Assembly (NCBI GenBank): GCA_025966135.1
Contig: JAOPVP010000084.1
Coordinates: 47,048 to 111,047, forward strand
Direction: 5' to 3'
Source: Frankiales bacterium
GTDB taxonomy: Bacteria; Actinomycetota; Actinomycetes; Mycobacteriales; SCTD01
DNA length: 64,000 nt
The notes under the pieces are model-generated. The model saw only the letters and a program-made list of their open reading frames with translations, was not told where the DNA came from and did not search any database. Positions within the stretch are counted from its first letter, which is position 1, and the number at the start of each line of letters is the position of its first letter. Below are positions 1 through 8,625 of this stretch, piece by piece. Made by a program: the position numbers and the translations under genes.

Positions 1-1
1 G

Positions 2-739
2 CCCAGCCAGCAGCATGTCGCAGTGAATCTTTCCGCGCACCAACTCCTGGACGAATCGATCGTGAGCACCGTCAACTCGGCGCTCACAGACTCCGGGTTA
101 CCAGCCGAACGCCTCTGGATCGAAGTAACGGAAACGGCAGTGTTCACCGACCTGCCGGCCGCGGCCGCACGGCTCGGCGCCATCGCCAACCGCGGTGTCA
201 AGATCTCGTTGGACGACTTCGGAACCGGCTACTCGTCCCTGGTCTACCTGCGAGAGCTTCCCGTCCACGCCATCAAGATCGATCGATCCTTCGTGGCCGG
301 CGTCGGCCGGAATCGTGACGACGAGGTGATCGTCAGCACCCTTATCAGCCTCGCGACGACGCTCGGGCTTCGGATCATCGCGGAGGGCATCGAGACGGGG
401 GAGCAGCTGCACCTGCTACGACGCATGGGATGCAAGTACGCGCAGGGTCACCTGTGGAGCAAGGCGGTTCCGGAAACCGAGTTCGGTTCGGTCGTCACGG
501 ACATCGAACGGCGCCCGGCCCGTCGGGCACTCGATCAGGCATCGCGCCAGGAGCGCGCGTCGAGCGTCGATCCGCTGTTGAAATCGCGGGTCATGTCCAT
601 GCACCGCCAAGGTGCCTCGCCGGCGAGTATCTCGGCGGCGCTGAATGCTGACGGCATCCCGGCTCCGTCCGGGAAGAAGTGGCACCGAGTCACGGTCGCG
701 CAAATCGTTCACGACATCGACTCCGCGACCAGCGGTTGA
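2..739 (+). CDS. EAL-domain c-di-GMP phosphodiesterase, 3' part (truncated by window edge)
   Basis: The reading frame is open from base 2 and the visible part starts in the middle of an EAL domain (VAVNLSAHQL), so the true start and the EAL signature lie to the left. Conserved EAL blocks follow: DDFGTGYSSL, IKIDRSFV, AEGIET and a QGHLWSKA version of the usual QGYLFSRP. The family hydrolyses cyclic di-GMP to pGpG. After the EAL fold (about residue 165 of the visible part) comes a 70-residue tail that looks like the helical segment of large serine recombinases (SISAALNADGIPAPSGKKWH). The GTG at 23 is an internal codon, not a convincing start. Catalytic competence cannot be judged without the N-terminal half. 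Confidence 0.9.
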   Translation, partial: PSQQHVAVNLSAHQLLDESIVSTVNSALTDSGLPAERLWIEVTETAVFTDLPAAAARLGAIANRGVKISLDDFGTGYSSLVYLRELPVHAIKIDRSFVAGVGRNRDDEVIVSTLISLATTLGLRIIAEGIETGEQLHLLRRMGCKYAQGHLWSKAVPETEFGSVVTDIERRPARRALDQASRQERASSVDPLLKSRVMSMHRQGASPASISAALNADGIPAPSGKKWHRVTVAQIVHDIDSATSG

Positions 740-814
740 GATTCTCCCACATTGCAGGCGGGCTGTTCGCGCCGATAGGGAAAATGTCCCCGGACCCCGT
801 GAGCACTGCCGTTC

Positions 815-1127
815 TCTAGAAAGACCCCTGCCCGAGCATCGTGGCTCCGGCACGGCGGGATGGATCGGTTGTTCACCGGCATCCACGCCCCGTCGACGTT
901 CGGGACGTTCCTGCGGACCTTCACCTTCGGTCACGTCCGGCAGCTCGACAGCATCGCCGCGGGGCTACCCGAACGCAGTCTGGGACAGGACGAGCAACGG
1001 CTGGGCTCTGATGCGGCGATTGCCGAGATCGAACCGACCGGTGAGCGCCGCACGCCCACAGCCCCGACCAAGATCAACAAGCCCTCCGGCTCGTCACGAG
1101 ATCACGCGACGGTGGATCCGGGCCTGA
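815..1127 (+). pseudogene. Decayed IS1380-family transposase fragment
   Basis: From about 839 to 985 one frame reads WLRHGGMDRLFTGIHAPSTF followed by GTFLRTFTFGHVRQLD. This is the conserved N-proximal block of actinobacterial IS1380 transposases (APSTLGxFLRxFTFGHVRQLD). The catalytic DDE core that should follow is absent. A second frame ending with RRWIRA and a stop at 1125-1127 resembles the C-terminal tail of such transposases, which suggests an internal deletion plus a frameshift. No terminal inverted repeats or target duplication were identified. The block covers most of the 480-bp gap between the EAL gene and the MBL gene; nothing else was seen in that gap. The family call rests on motif memory, the tail match less securely. 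Confidence 0.65.
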
Positions 1128-1218
1128 GTGAGTCGGGGCTGCTTAACAACGGTGTAATGACCGTGTGTGATCTTGTTTGGGGACCTCACCTGAACCCAGA
1201 ACGGACGGTTCACACCAC

Positions 1219-2106
1219 ATGTCGGAGCACAGCTGGTTCGCCACGACCAGGATTAATGAGGACACCTACCTCATCGGCGAGCCGCCACACGTGAACAACT
1301 ACCTGATCATCGGGCGCGAGCGCGCGGTCCTCTTCGACACCGGTATGGGAATCGCGAACATCCGTCAGGTCGTCGAGGAGCTCACCGACCGCGATGTGCT
1401 CGTCGTCAACTCGCACTACCACTTCGACCACATCGGCGGGAACGCGCTCTTCTCTGACATCGCGATCCATGAATCCGGGGCCGGGCCGCTGGGGGAACAG
1501 GTGCCCTCGGAGTGGCTGATCGCCTACGGGGAGTTCACCGGCCGGATGCTCGACGCCTGCCGGGTGTTCCGGGATGCCGACGACCGGTTCTTCCACCTCC
1601 TCAGCGACCAGATCACCGCACGCGACCTGCCGCCGGACTTCGACTTCAAGAAGTGGCGCATCCCGCCGTCCGTGCCGACGTCGTTGCTGCACGAGGGTGA
1701 TGTCCTCGACCTGGGTGGGCGCACGCTCGAGGTGCTCCACACTCCTGGGCACACGCCGGATGGCATCTGCCTCCTGGACACTGACAGCGGGGCGCTGTTC
1801 GCCGGGGACACCCTCTCGAGCGGCCCGCACTACGCGCACATGCCGGACTCCGATCTCGCGAGCTTCACCAAGTCCACGCTTCGGCTGGCCGATGAGGTGA
1901 CGCGGATCTCGACGGTCTATCCAGCCCACACTCTCCGGTACGGCATGTCGTCCGACTTCGTGACGTCGGTGGCCGACGGCTTCGCCCAGGTCAGCGACGG
2001 TACGTCGAAGGCCGTCGTCGGCGTGGATGTCTTCGGCGATGCCGTCGCCGAGCACTGGTTCGACGGCTTCTCGGTCGTGCTGCCGGCGAGCACGGCAACC
2101 GACTGA
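1219..2106 (+). CDS. MBL-fold metallo-hydrolase
   Basis: A 295-residue metallo-beta-lactamase-fold protein. The metal-binding signature HYHFDH (HxHxDH class) is present near residue 68, with later ligands in LHTPGHTPDG, FAGDTL and YPAHT. Such proteins hydrolyse thioesters, lactones or similar bonds with two metal ions in the cytoplasm; the substrate cannot be read from sequence. The ATG at 1219 is preferred to a TTG at 1177 because homologous sequence begins just after it (MSEHSWFATTRI). There is no strong ribosome-binding site. It is a monocistronic-looking gene following the transposase remnant. Confidence 0.85.
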   Translation: MSEHSWFATTRINEDTYLIGEPPHVNNYLIIGRERAVLFDTGMGIANIRQVVEELTDRDVLVVNSHYHFDHIGGNALFSDIAIHESGAGPLGEQVPSEWLIAYGEFTGRMLDACRVFRDADDRFFHLLSDQITARDLPPDFDFKKWRIPPSVPTSLLHEGDVLDLGGRTLEVLHTPGHTPDGICLLDTDSGALFAGDTLSSGPHYAHMPDSDLASFTKSTLRLADEVTRISTVYPAHTLRYGMSSDFVTSVADGFAQVSDGTSKAVVGVDVFGDAVAEHWFDGFSVVLPASTATD

Positions 2107-2253
2107 GAGTTCCGCGAGGTAGTTGCGCCCTCTCAAGGAAGGTAGCGCGCTAGGCCGGGCGAAGTCGTAAGGTCGGCCCTGGTGGCGTCAGTGGCACAAC
2201 CTGTAGCGCGACGCCGCAGCAATCCAGATGGTTCCGACAAAGGAGGCATGAGG

Positions 2254-2559
2254 ATGAGCGTGCTGATGACCTTGCGCATTTCCGGTGACGCAACCAAGCT
2301 CGAGGGCCTTGCGGACAGAGACCCGGCTGCTTTCCCGGCGGTTTCCGCGAGGGCCAAGGAGCATGGCATGACGTCGCACCGCTTCTACGCGACGGAAGAT
2401 CAGATCCTGGTCGTGGACGAGTGGCCCAATGAGCAGGCTTTCCGCGAGTTCTTCGAAACCAGTCCTGAGATCGGCGGCTTCATGCAGGAGGCGGGAGTCA
2501 CCAGCCCGCCCGAGGCCACGTTCTGGCGCCGCCTCAACCTGGGTGACGAGGTGGGCTGA
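2254..2559 (+). CDS. Small antibiotic-monooxygenase-like (dimeric alpha/beta barrel) protein
   Basis: A 101-residue single-domain protein starting MSVLMTLRISGDATKLEGL, with the pattern of the ABM/ferredoxin-like dimeric barrel fold (LVVDEWPNEQAFREFF). Members act as small monooxygenases, heme-binding proteins or proteins of unknown role; no catalytic residues can be assigned here. The start at 2254 is chosen because AGGAGG at 2241-2246 stands 7 nt upstream; the ATG at 2248 is too close to it. Its 3' end overlaps the convergent HNH gene by 26 bp. Confidence 0.8.
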   Translation: MSVLMTLRISGDATKLEGLADRDPAAFPAVSARAKEHGMTSHRFYATEDQILVVDEWPNEQAFREFFETSPEIGGFMQEAGVTSPPEATFWRRLNLGDEVG

Positions 2560-3430
2560 CCGCGAAGGCGGCGTAGCGCGAGCTGAGGGCTTCCTGCGAG
2601 GGACGGTCGACGGCTCGACGGGGGAGCTCCAGGCCCCAGCCGTGCACGTCTTGCAGACCATGCCGAAGCATCGGGCCGTCCACCTCCTCGAGGATGTCCG
2701 GCCGGATCTCCACCACGTAGTCGGGCCGAACTCCCAGGATGCCGCGGTCGTAGGCCGCGTGGTGGATCTTGCACATCGCCAGGCCGTTGGTGACGACCGG
2801 CTGGCCGCCGTCCGAGTCGCTCACGATGTGCGCGGCGTCCAGGAGGTCGACGTGCTTGAGCCGGCAGATCGTGCAAGCACGGTCGTAGGCGGCGAGGACC
2901 TGCGCGCGAAACACCGGCTGGTGCAGCCGGAGCCGGGTCAGGCGCTCTGCGTAGGCACGGGAGTCCGAGGAGGTCGTCGTACCGGAGAGGAAGCGCAGGG
3001 ACTCGTCGACGGCGATCTCGACGTAGCGCTCAACCGGGTTGTCGGCGACGACGTAGACCGGGAAGACAGGGACGAAGACGCCCGGAGAGATGCCACGCAG
3101 CAGGATCAGCGGGAGGCCCGTTGCCGCGGCGCGGCGGAGCTTGCGGTTGTCGCCGCTGTCCGGGGGACCGGTGCGGTAGGCGTAGCGCAGAAGCCCGTCC
3201 TCGGTCTCGACGTCGTGGTACGGACCCTGTGGCTGGCTGAGCAGGGAGATCGTGGCTGACAGCTGGCGGGGGTTGCGGATGCCGCGCGACTGGTCAATCA
3301 GCTTCAGCTGCTCGCCGGCATAGGTGAAGGCCTCGAGGTCGGAGCGGGTCACGACGCCACCGGAGAGTTCGCTTCGCTCGGCGACGTAAGCCATCGCGGC
3401 CCGGCGTACGTGGAGCTCGTCGAGTATCAC
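2534..3430 (-). CDS. HNH endonuclease (COG3440-like putative restriction endonuclease)
   Basis: A 298-residue protein. The N-terminal about 150 residues match the head region often found before actinobacterial HNH domains (GLLRYAYRTGPPDSGDNRKL, PVFPVYVVADNP). The C-terminal HNH domain contains CTICRLKHVDLLDAAHIVSD, then NGLAMCKIHH and an AYDRGI turn. The zinc-type cysteine pair and the catalytic histidine (DAAHI) are kept. The family includes nucleases that cut modified or foreign DNA, but no methyltransferase or partner subunit is adjacent, so a defence role is only inferred. The start is GTG at 3430. It is divergent from the GYD gene at 3515. Confidence 0.82.
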   Translation of the reverse strand: MILDELHVRRAAMAYVAERSELSGGVVTRSDLEAFTYAGEQLKLIDQSRGIRNPRQLSATISLLSQPQGPYHDVETEDGLLRYAYRTGPPDSGDNRKLRRAAATGLPLILLRGISPGVFVPVFPVYVVADNPVERYVEIAVDESLRFLSGTTTSSDSRAYAERLTRLRLHQPVFRAQVLAAYDRACTICRLKHVDLLDAAHIVSDSDGGQPVVTNGLAMCKIHHAAYDRGILGVRPDYVVEIRPDILEEVDGPMLRHGLQDVHGWGLELPRRAVDRPSQEALSSRYAAFAVSPPRHPG

Positions 3431-3514
3431 GCCGGTTGTCTACCAGCCAGGGCTTGTCCCAGCAGCCGGGCGCGCGGAGACTCAGCCAGGGGTTCAGTTC
3501 TGAGGAGGACGGCG

Positions 3515-3865
3515 ATGTCCCGATACCTGTTCGAGGTCAGCTACACCGGCGAGTCCTGGGCGAACCAGGTCCACGCACACGCCAATGTCGTCGATCGCAT
3601 CTCGCCGCTGGCGCAGAAGCTCGGAGGCCGGATCGACTCCGTCTACTACACCTTTGGAGATCGCGACCTGGTCGCGCTGATCGACTTCCAGAGCGCGGAG
3701 GACGCGGCGGCGTTCTCACTGGCGGCGACGGCTGGGGGCGCGGTCAAGTCCATCAAGACCACGCCGCTGCTCACCGTCGACCAGGGCATCGCTGCCATGG
3801 CGAAGGCCGACAGCGCGGCGTCCGTGTACCACGCACCGACGGGCACCACCGCGCAAGTGCGGTAG
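3515..3865 (+). CDS. GYD-domain protein
   Basis: A 116-residue protein beginning MSRYLFEVSYTGESWANQV and carrying YYTFGDRDLVALIDFQSAED, the core of the GYD family, a ferredoxin-like fold of unknown function found widely in soil bacteria. The start is fixed by GAGGAGG at 3502-3508, about 6 nt before the ATG; the longer in-frame reading from 3410 has no support and would overlap the HNH gene start. A strong hairpin follows 10 bp after the stop, so the gene is probably transcribed alone. Confidence 0.8.
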   Translation: MSRYLFEVSYTGESWANQVHAHANVVDRISPLAQKLGGRIDSVYYTFGDRDLVALIDFQSAEDAAAFSLAATAGGAVKSIKTTPLLTVDQGIAAMAKADSAASVYHAPTGTTAQVR

Positions 3866-3874
3866 TCGGACCCG

Positions 3875-3908
3875 GCAGCCGCCCCAGGCTCACGCCAGGG
3901 GCGGCTGC
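3875..3908 (+). terminator. Hairpin terminator after the GYD gene
   Basis: A perfect 11-bp stem, GCAGCCGCCCC pairing with GGGGCGGCTGC, with a 12-nt loop, starts 10 nt after the stop codon. There is no U-tract, as is usual for high-GC actinobacterial terminators. Confidence 0.7.
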
Positions 3909-4187
3909 ACCGTGCGCGGACCCTGTTGCTGCGCGGCTACACCAGGGTGACCTGAGCGCGCCGTCGACGAGTTTGCCGGCCGTACCGGTAACTTGACGCT
4001 CGACGTGGATCGTCCGCTCAAGTCGGACGGCGAACTCGGCGAAGACAGAGGGACCACCGGGCTATCGGGCGATGCCCGGGCTGTGGGGGGCCAGTCAGGA
4101 AGATGGCAGGGCGTGATGAGCGTCCTGATGCGGGCATGGCTCGAGGCTCATTGAGCGTGGTGACCTCGTCAACGTAAGGGAGCTCAC
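3909..4187. other. Intergenic stretch without a recognised gene
   Basis: Between the terminator and the GH25 start no credible ORF, tRNA or riboswitch was found. In particular there is no recognisable ydaO (c-di-AMP) riboswitch, which sometimes precedes actinobacterial cell-wall hydrolases. The stretch presumably holds the promoter and 5' leader of the muramidase gene. TTGACG near 3993 could be a -35 box, but no matching -10 box was found. Confidence 0.4.
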
Positions 4188-5948
4188 GTGCACAGCCCTC
4201 GGTTATCCCGCCCGCGACGGCAACGCGCAACGCGCGTGCTGGGGGCCGTCTGCGCGGGGCTGAGCGTCGTGGCTCTGGGCGGCGCGAACGCGCCGGCCGG
4301 GGCGGCAACACCGACGCCCACTCCCACGGCCAGCGCCTCCGCGACTCCGACGCCGAGCAGCACGCCCACCGCCAGTCCGACACCGGTACCCACTCGGACT
4401 CCGACTCCCACTCCGACTCCGACCGCGAAACCCGCCGGGCCGGACGTCGCCTCCTACCAGCACCCGTCCGGGGCCGCCATCAGCTGGGCTGCAGTGAAGA
4501 AGGCGGGCGAGTCCTTCGCGTTCGTCAAGGCCAGCGAGGGCGCGTCCTATGACAACCCCTACTACGCCGCCGATGCCGCGGGAGCCCGCCAGGCCGGGCT
4601 CATCGTCGGCGCCTACCACTTCGGTCGGCCCGGCTCGTCCGCCAGCGCCGCCGCGCAGGCGCGACACCTCGTCAGTGTCGCCGGCCTCGCCCGTACCGAT
4701 GGGACGCTGCCGCTCGTCCTGGACCTCGAGGACAGTGGCGGCCTCAGCCCTGCTGCGCTTCAGGCCTGGACCAACCAGTTCCTGAGCACGGCGCAGGCGC
4801 TCACCGGCCGCAGGCCCGTGCTCTACACCTATGTGAGCTTCTGGCGCTACCAGATGGGCAACGACACCAGGTTTGCTCCCTACCCGTTGTGGGAGGCCAG
4901 GTACGCCTCGCACTGGGACAGCATCGGTGGCTGGAAGTCCCCGACGTTCTGGCAGTACACCTCCAGCGCCACCATCTCCGGGGTCCGAGGAGCGGTCGAC
5001 CGCAGCCTGTTCCTGAGCAGCAGAGCCGCGCTCACCACCCTCAGCCAGGGGAGCAAGGCCAGCGCACCGACGCAGCACATCGGGCCGCCCCGCGGCGTCA
5101 CGAGCCTCGGTGCCAGCATCCTGGACGGGGTGCTCAGAGCCGGGTACGCGCCGCCGGTGGACAACGGTGGTGCGCGCGTCACCGGGTCCGACGTACAGCT
5201 TCTGCGCGGTAGCACGGTCGTGAAGAGCTGGCACTTCACCAGCGGCCGCGGAAGCGTCGTCCTGCAGGGGCTGTCGTCGGGTGTGACCTACCAGCTGCGG
5301 GTGCGAGCGGTGAACAGCCAGGGCGCTGGCAGCTGGGTCGTTCGGAGCCTGCCGAACGTCGCCAGTACCCACCTCGGGCTCAGTGCCAGCAACCCCAAGC
5401 CGACCTGTGGGCAGCTCGACATCCTGAACGCCCGGCTCGGCTCCGGGCCCAGTTCCAGCGCCTTCGCCGGCCAGACCCTGACGGTGTCCGAGTCCAAGGC
5501 GGGCCATCCCTACGCCACGGTCGGCCAGATCCGGACCGACAGCCAAGGCAGGGCAGCACTGCGCCGAACGATCACGCGAAGCAGCCGTTACCTGGTGACC
5601 TACAACGCCAGCACCTACCACCGGGCGGGCCGTACCGGGCTGGCGGTCGCATGCACCCCGGTGGTCCAGGTGGCCCTGCCCACCACGGTGGGCGTCAACA
5701 AGAAGTTCACGTTCCACGTCGCGAGCACCTCCGGAGACCTCAGCGGCAAGGGCGCGCTCCAGGTGTTCAACGGCAGGGTCTGGGTGAGCATCGCCCCGCT
5801 CGGGTTGGCTCGCAGCCAGGGCGCCCTGCGGGGCACCGGGACGCACACCTTCACGCGCCGAGGGACCTTCACCTTGCGGTTCGTGGTCGCCGAGACCGTC
5901 GGCGCCGCCCGGGCGGTGTCGAAGTCCGTTCGTATCCGGGTGGTGTGA
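4188..5948 (+). CDS. Secreted GH25 muramidase with FN3 and C-terminal Ig-like modules
   Basis: A 586-residue secreted peptidoglycan hydrolase (1,4-beta-N-acetylmuramidase). Order: an arginine-rich signal sequence with a hydrophobic core at about 17-40; a Thr-Pro/Ser-Pro linker at 41-82; the GH25 domain at about 84-280 with DVASYQHPSG (Asp86) and the catalytic pair in VLDLEDS (Asp179, Glu181); an FN3-like module at about 297-392; and two beta-sandwich-like repeats to the C-terminus. Start GTG 4188 has AGGGAG 6 nt upstream. The role is probably cell-wall remodelling or lysis of competitors. The C-terminal modules may bind the wall; this is inferred. Confidence 0.9.
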   Translation: MHSPRLSRPRRQRATRVLGAVCAGLSVVALGGANAPAGAATPTPTPTASASATPTPSSTPTASPTPVPTRTPTPTPTPTAKPAGPDVASYQHPSGAAISWAAVKKAGESFAFVKASEGASYDNPYYAADAAGARQAGLIVGAYHFGRPGSSASAAAQARHLVSVAGLARTDGTLPLVLDLEDSGGLSPAALQAWTNQFLSTAQALTGRRPVLYTYVSFWRYQMGNDTRFAPYPLWEARYASHWDSIGGWKSPTFWQYTSSATISGVRGAVDRSLFLSSRAALTTLSQGSKASAPTQHIGPPRGVTSLGASILDGVLRAGYAPPVDNGGARVTGSDVQLLRGSTVVKSWHFTSGRGSVVLQGLSSGVTYQLRVRAVNSQGAGSWVVRSLPNVASTHLGLSASNPKPTCGQLDILNARLGSGPSSSAFAGQTLTVSESKAGHPYATVGQIRTDSQGRAALRRTITRSSRYLVTYNASTYHRAGRTGLAVACTPVVQVALPTTVGVNKKFTFHVASTSGDLSGKGALQVFNGRVWVSIAPLGLARSQGALRGTGTHTFTRRGTFTLRFVVAETVGAARAVSKSVRIRVV

Positions 5949-6066
5949 GGCAACCCCACCCCTACGACGGCCAGGTGTCGACAGCGGGCTCACCGGGTGC
6001 GCAGACTGGGAGGCAGCGTCGGGCAGGGTTCGCCCGTCGGGCGGCGCTTGGCGCCTGGAGGTGCAC

Positions 6067-6456
6067 ATGCGCGCGATCTTCAAGAAGCGCTTCGACCAAG
6101 CCGAGGACGTCCGGCCGTTCGCTGACAACAAGGGTGAGCTCGCGATGCTCGACCTCGACGGCGCGTCCGTCGGCAAGGCGACGTTCCAGCCGGGCTGGCG
6201 CTGGTCCGACCACGTCAAGCCGATCGCAGGGACGGACAGCTGCGAGGCCGCACATGCCGGCTACGTCATCACCGGTCACATGACCGTGCGCATGAACGAC
6301 GGCACCGAGGTGAACTTCGACCCCGGCGATGTCATGGTCGTCCAGCCAGGACACGATGCGTGGGTCGTCGGTCAGGAACCGTGCGTGGTCATCGACTGGC
6401 AGGGTTACACCGACTACGCCAAGCCGACGGCCAGCAGCCGCTCCGCGAAGGCGTGA
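6067..6456 (+). CDS. Cupin-domain protein
   Basis: A 129-residue single cupin. Motif 1 lies around GWRWSDHVKPIAGTDSC with HAGYVITGHM, and motif 2 around VNFDPGDVMVVQPGHDAW. It is probably a small metal-binding beta-barrel protein; the reaction is unknown. ATG 6067 is preferred over GTG 6061 because GGAGG at 6057-6061 is 5 nt from it and overlaps the alternative start. Its stop codon is separated by a single nucleotide from the stop of the convergent GGDEF gene. Confidence 0.78.
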   Translation: MRAIFKKRFDQAEDVRPFADNKGELAMLDLDGASVGKATFQPGWRWSDHVKPIAGTDSCEAAHAGYVITGHMTVRMNDGTEVNFDPGDVMVVQPGHDAWVVGQEPCVVIDWQGYTDYAKPTASSRSAKA

Positions 6457-6457
6457 G

Positions 6458-7894
6458 CTAGGTTCTCGGCGCCGCGACCGACAGGCTGTCGAGCACGACG
6501 ATGCCGGCCTCGGAGCCGGCATGCTTGGCTCGGTACATCGCCAAGTCGGCTTCCTGCAGCAGGTCCTTCGCGCGGGAGCTGTCGCGCAACAGCGCGCCGC
6601 CGATGCTGATGCGCGGGCGCAGCAGGTGGTCGTTGATCGTGACCGGCTGCTGAACGACAGTTCGCAGGCGCGCCATGATCTGCGCCAGTTGATCGGGGTC
6701 GGTTGCCTCGAGCACGACGGCGAACTCGTCGCCGCCTAGACGGGCGACCAGGTCGTCTTCACGAGTCGCCCCGATCATCCGGGTTGCGACGGTCTCCAGC
6801 AGTTGGTCGCCGACGTCGTGCCCGTAGGTGTCGTTGACCGTCTTGAAGGCATCGAGGTCGCAGTACAAAACACCGATAGGTGTCCGGCTGCGGCGGTGCC
6901 GGGCGACGGCCGCGTCCAAGCGGAGGTGGAACAACCGGCGCTGCGCCAGACCCGTCAGCGGGTCGTAGAGCCGGTCGTCCGCCAGTCGTCGCAAGGCCTG
7001 CTGACGCTTCTGGTGGAACGAGACGAGCATCAGCACGACCAGCGTGAGGAGAACGATGAGCACCAGGGTGTCCTGTTGGCTTCGTGCCCGCACACCGGCG
7101 GAGAACGGGGTCGCGGCTTGCAGCGTGAGGGCGGTCCAACCATGCCCGGCCGGGGCGTAGGACAGCACCATCTGGCGATGGTTGCGGGTGATGGTGACGA
7201 CGCCGCTCTGCCCCGAGGTGGCCGTGGCCGGAAGGCCGGTCAGTCGTTGGCCGACAGCGCTGACCACCCCGGAGGCGGTGACCGCACCGGCGGCATCGAC
7301 GACGTACGGTTCAGCGGACTCGCCGAGAGCCAGCTTCTCGTCGTAGCCCTGCAGCGGCCAGGTATGCACATCGGCGTAGGTGAGCAGCAGGGCGACGACC
7401 CGGGCGCCCCGGTGCACGGGTACCGCGAACGCCACGATGGAGGTGCGCCCAGCTGTCATGACGTTCGAGACGCCGCCCTGACCGGCGGCCAGCGCGGCGC
7501 GTAGTGGCAGCAGACCGGGATCGCGTGCCGAGGGAAGACCTCCGATCGCATGCGACGTGAGGGGCTGGCCCGTCAGGCTCGCCAGGGTTGCGCCGTACCT
7601 GCTCAGTGGGGACGTGGCCACGACGTGCCGCAAGGCGCGCTCGTCACCCAGGTCGCCCGGCTTCAGGCTCCAGGCGACGGAGTCGGCTGCTTGCTGAGCG
7701 TCGTGAAGCGTGAAGTCGAGGTACTGACCGGTGAGGCCGGACAGCGTCGACTGGAGGTGCAGGCGGTCAGCCCGCTGGACTCCCTCCACCTGGTCCGCCG
7801 TCCTGATCTGGCCCCAGGCAGCAAGGACGCCGAGGATCAGAATCAACACCAGGCTCGCCGGGAGCAGCACCCCCGAGCGCGCCCTCGTCAGCAT
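6458..7894 (-). CDS. Membrane-bound diguanylate cyclase with extracytoplasmic sensor domain
   Basis: A 478-residue protein: TM helix at about 9-27, a periplasmic/extracellular sensor region at about 30-270 (Cache/CHASE-like in size, weakly conserved), a second TM helix at about 276-294, then a GGDEF domain. The active-site loop is intact (GGDEF at 387-391) and the product-inhibition I-site RxxD is present five residues upstream (Arg378-Asp381). It should therefore make c-di-GMP with feedback control in response to an external signal. Together with the EAL gene at the left edge, the region has both c-di-GMP synthesis and breakdown, though about 6 kb apart and not co-transcribed. Confidence 0.9.
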   Translation of the reverse strand: MLTRARSGVLLPASLVLILILGVLAAWGQIRTADQVEGVQRADRLHLQSTLSGLTGQYLDFTLHDAQQAADSVAWSLKPGDLGDERALRHVVATSPLSRYGATLASLTGQPLTSHAIGGLPSARDPGLLPLRAALAAGQGGVSNVMTAGRTSIVAFAVPVHRGARVVALLLTYADVHTWPLQGYDEKLALGESAEPYVVDAAGAVTASGVVSAVGQRLTGLPATATSGQSGVVTITRNHRQMVLSYAPAGHGWTALTLQAATPFSAGVRARSQQDTLVLIVLLTLVVLMLVSFHQKRQQALRRLADDRLYDPLTGLAQRRLFHLRLDAAVARHRRSRTPIGVLYCDLDAFKTVNDTYGHDVGDQLLETVATRMIGATREDDLVARLGGDEFAVVLEATDPDQLAQIMARLRTVVQQPVTINDHLLRPRISIGGALLRDSSRAKDLLQEADLAMYRAKHAGSEAGIVVLDSLSVAAPRT

Positions 7895-8016
7895 CGTGCC
7901 CCCCCGTAGATGACCCGTCGCCCACCGCGCGCTGCGACGGGATCAGACAAGGGTGCTTCGGCCGCTAACGAGGCCGGATGAAGCCGCTATGTCGAAATTG
8001 AGCCGAATTGCTCCGC

Positions 8017-8625
8017 TCAGCCCGCGTGGGTGGCGAACCAGGGGTGGTGGATGTCGTGGAACCTCACGTCCTCGAGCAGCGACATCTCCTCGTCCATGAC
8101 CTGCTTGACCTCGGCTGGCAGCTCCTGCTTCTCGGCGAGGCGCGCTTGGTCCTCGGAGGTGAAGAACACCGTCTCGGTGACGTATCCGTCCGCGTCGATC
8201 GCGATGGTCGCGCCGAGCACGTCCGGCCGGTACTTCGAGATCATGGAGCTCGACTGCTCCATCAAGGCGTGCACGCGGTCCCGGTCCCGGACGCGGCCTT
8301 GGATGATCTGGACGAACGTGGCGTCGTCCGAGCCTCCGCCGACGAGCATCGACACGTCGTTGCAGTCGTGGAAGGTGATCTCGCCGGTGAAATGCCGGTT
8401 CATCTGGTCCCACCAGACGCTCTGCTCCGGGCGGTCGCTGTTGCTGCGGGCCGCCTCCTCGGACTCGAACCGGACCACCGCGATGAGCTCGTCGTCGTCG
8501 GTGATGCCGTAGGTGCCGCCGAGCCACCCCTGAGCACCTGGCTCCAGGTCGCGCTGCCAGCGGTCCATGGTCTCCTTGGCCGCGTCCGCGTCGCCCACGC
8601 GGCCCTGAATGATCTGCACGAACAT
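8017..8625 (-). CDS. Tandem ABM/dimeric-barrel-like protein
   Basis: A 202-residue protein made of two repeats. FVQIIQGRV occurs at residue 2 and again at about 104, each followed by an alpha/beta ferredoxin-like half (LGGTYGITDDDELIAVVRFE and LGATIAIDADGYVTETVFFT). Such duplicated barrels can fold as a monomeric version of the dimeric ABM fold. Function is unknown. The start ATG at 8625 sits after a GGGAGAT ribosome-binding site. It lies downstream of the secreted proline-rich gene on the same strand, 130 bp away. Confidence 0.78.
   Translation of the reverse strand: MFVQIIQGRVGDADAAKETMDRWQRDLEPGAQGWLGGTYGITDDDELIAVVRFESEEAARSNSDRPEQSVWWDQMNRHFTGEITFHDCNDVSMLVGGGSDDATFVQIIQGRVRDRDRVHALMEQSSSMISKYRPDVLGATIAIDADGYVTETVFFTSEDQARLAEKQELPAEVKQVMDEEMSLLEDVRFHDIHHPWFATHAG

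Noticed and set aside
860..1294. Possible intact 144-residue gene
   Set aside because: Only the first 45 residues carry the IS1380 block and the frame then runs into the MBL gene; treated as a transposase remnant.
2534..3430. HNH nuclease as part of a restriction or defence island
   Set aside because: Neighbours are ordinary metabolic or small barrel proteins; no methyltransferase, helicase or toxin partner is adjacent.
3909..4187. ydaO/c-di-AMP riboswitch before the cell-wall hydrolase gene
   Set aside because: The conserved riboswitch blocks were looked for and not found.
4203..6218. 671-codon open frame antisense to the GH25 muramidase
   Set aside because: It mirrors the high-GC codon pattern of the muramidase gene, has no domain and no ribosome-binding site; a shadow frame.
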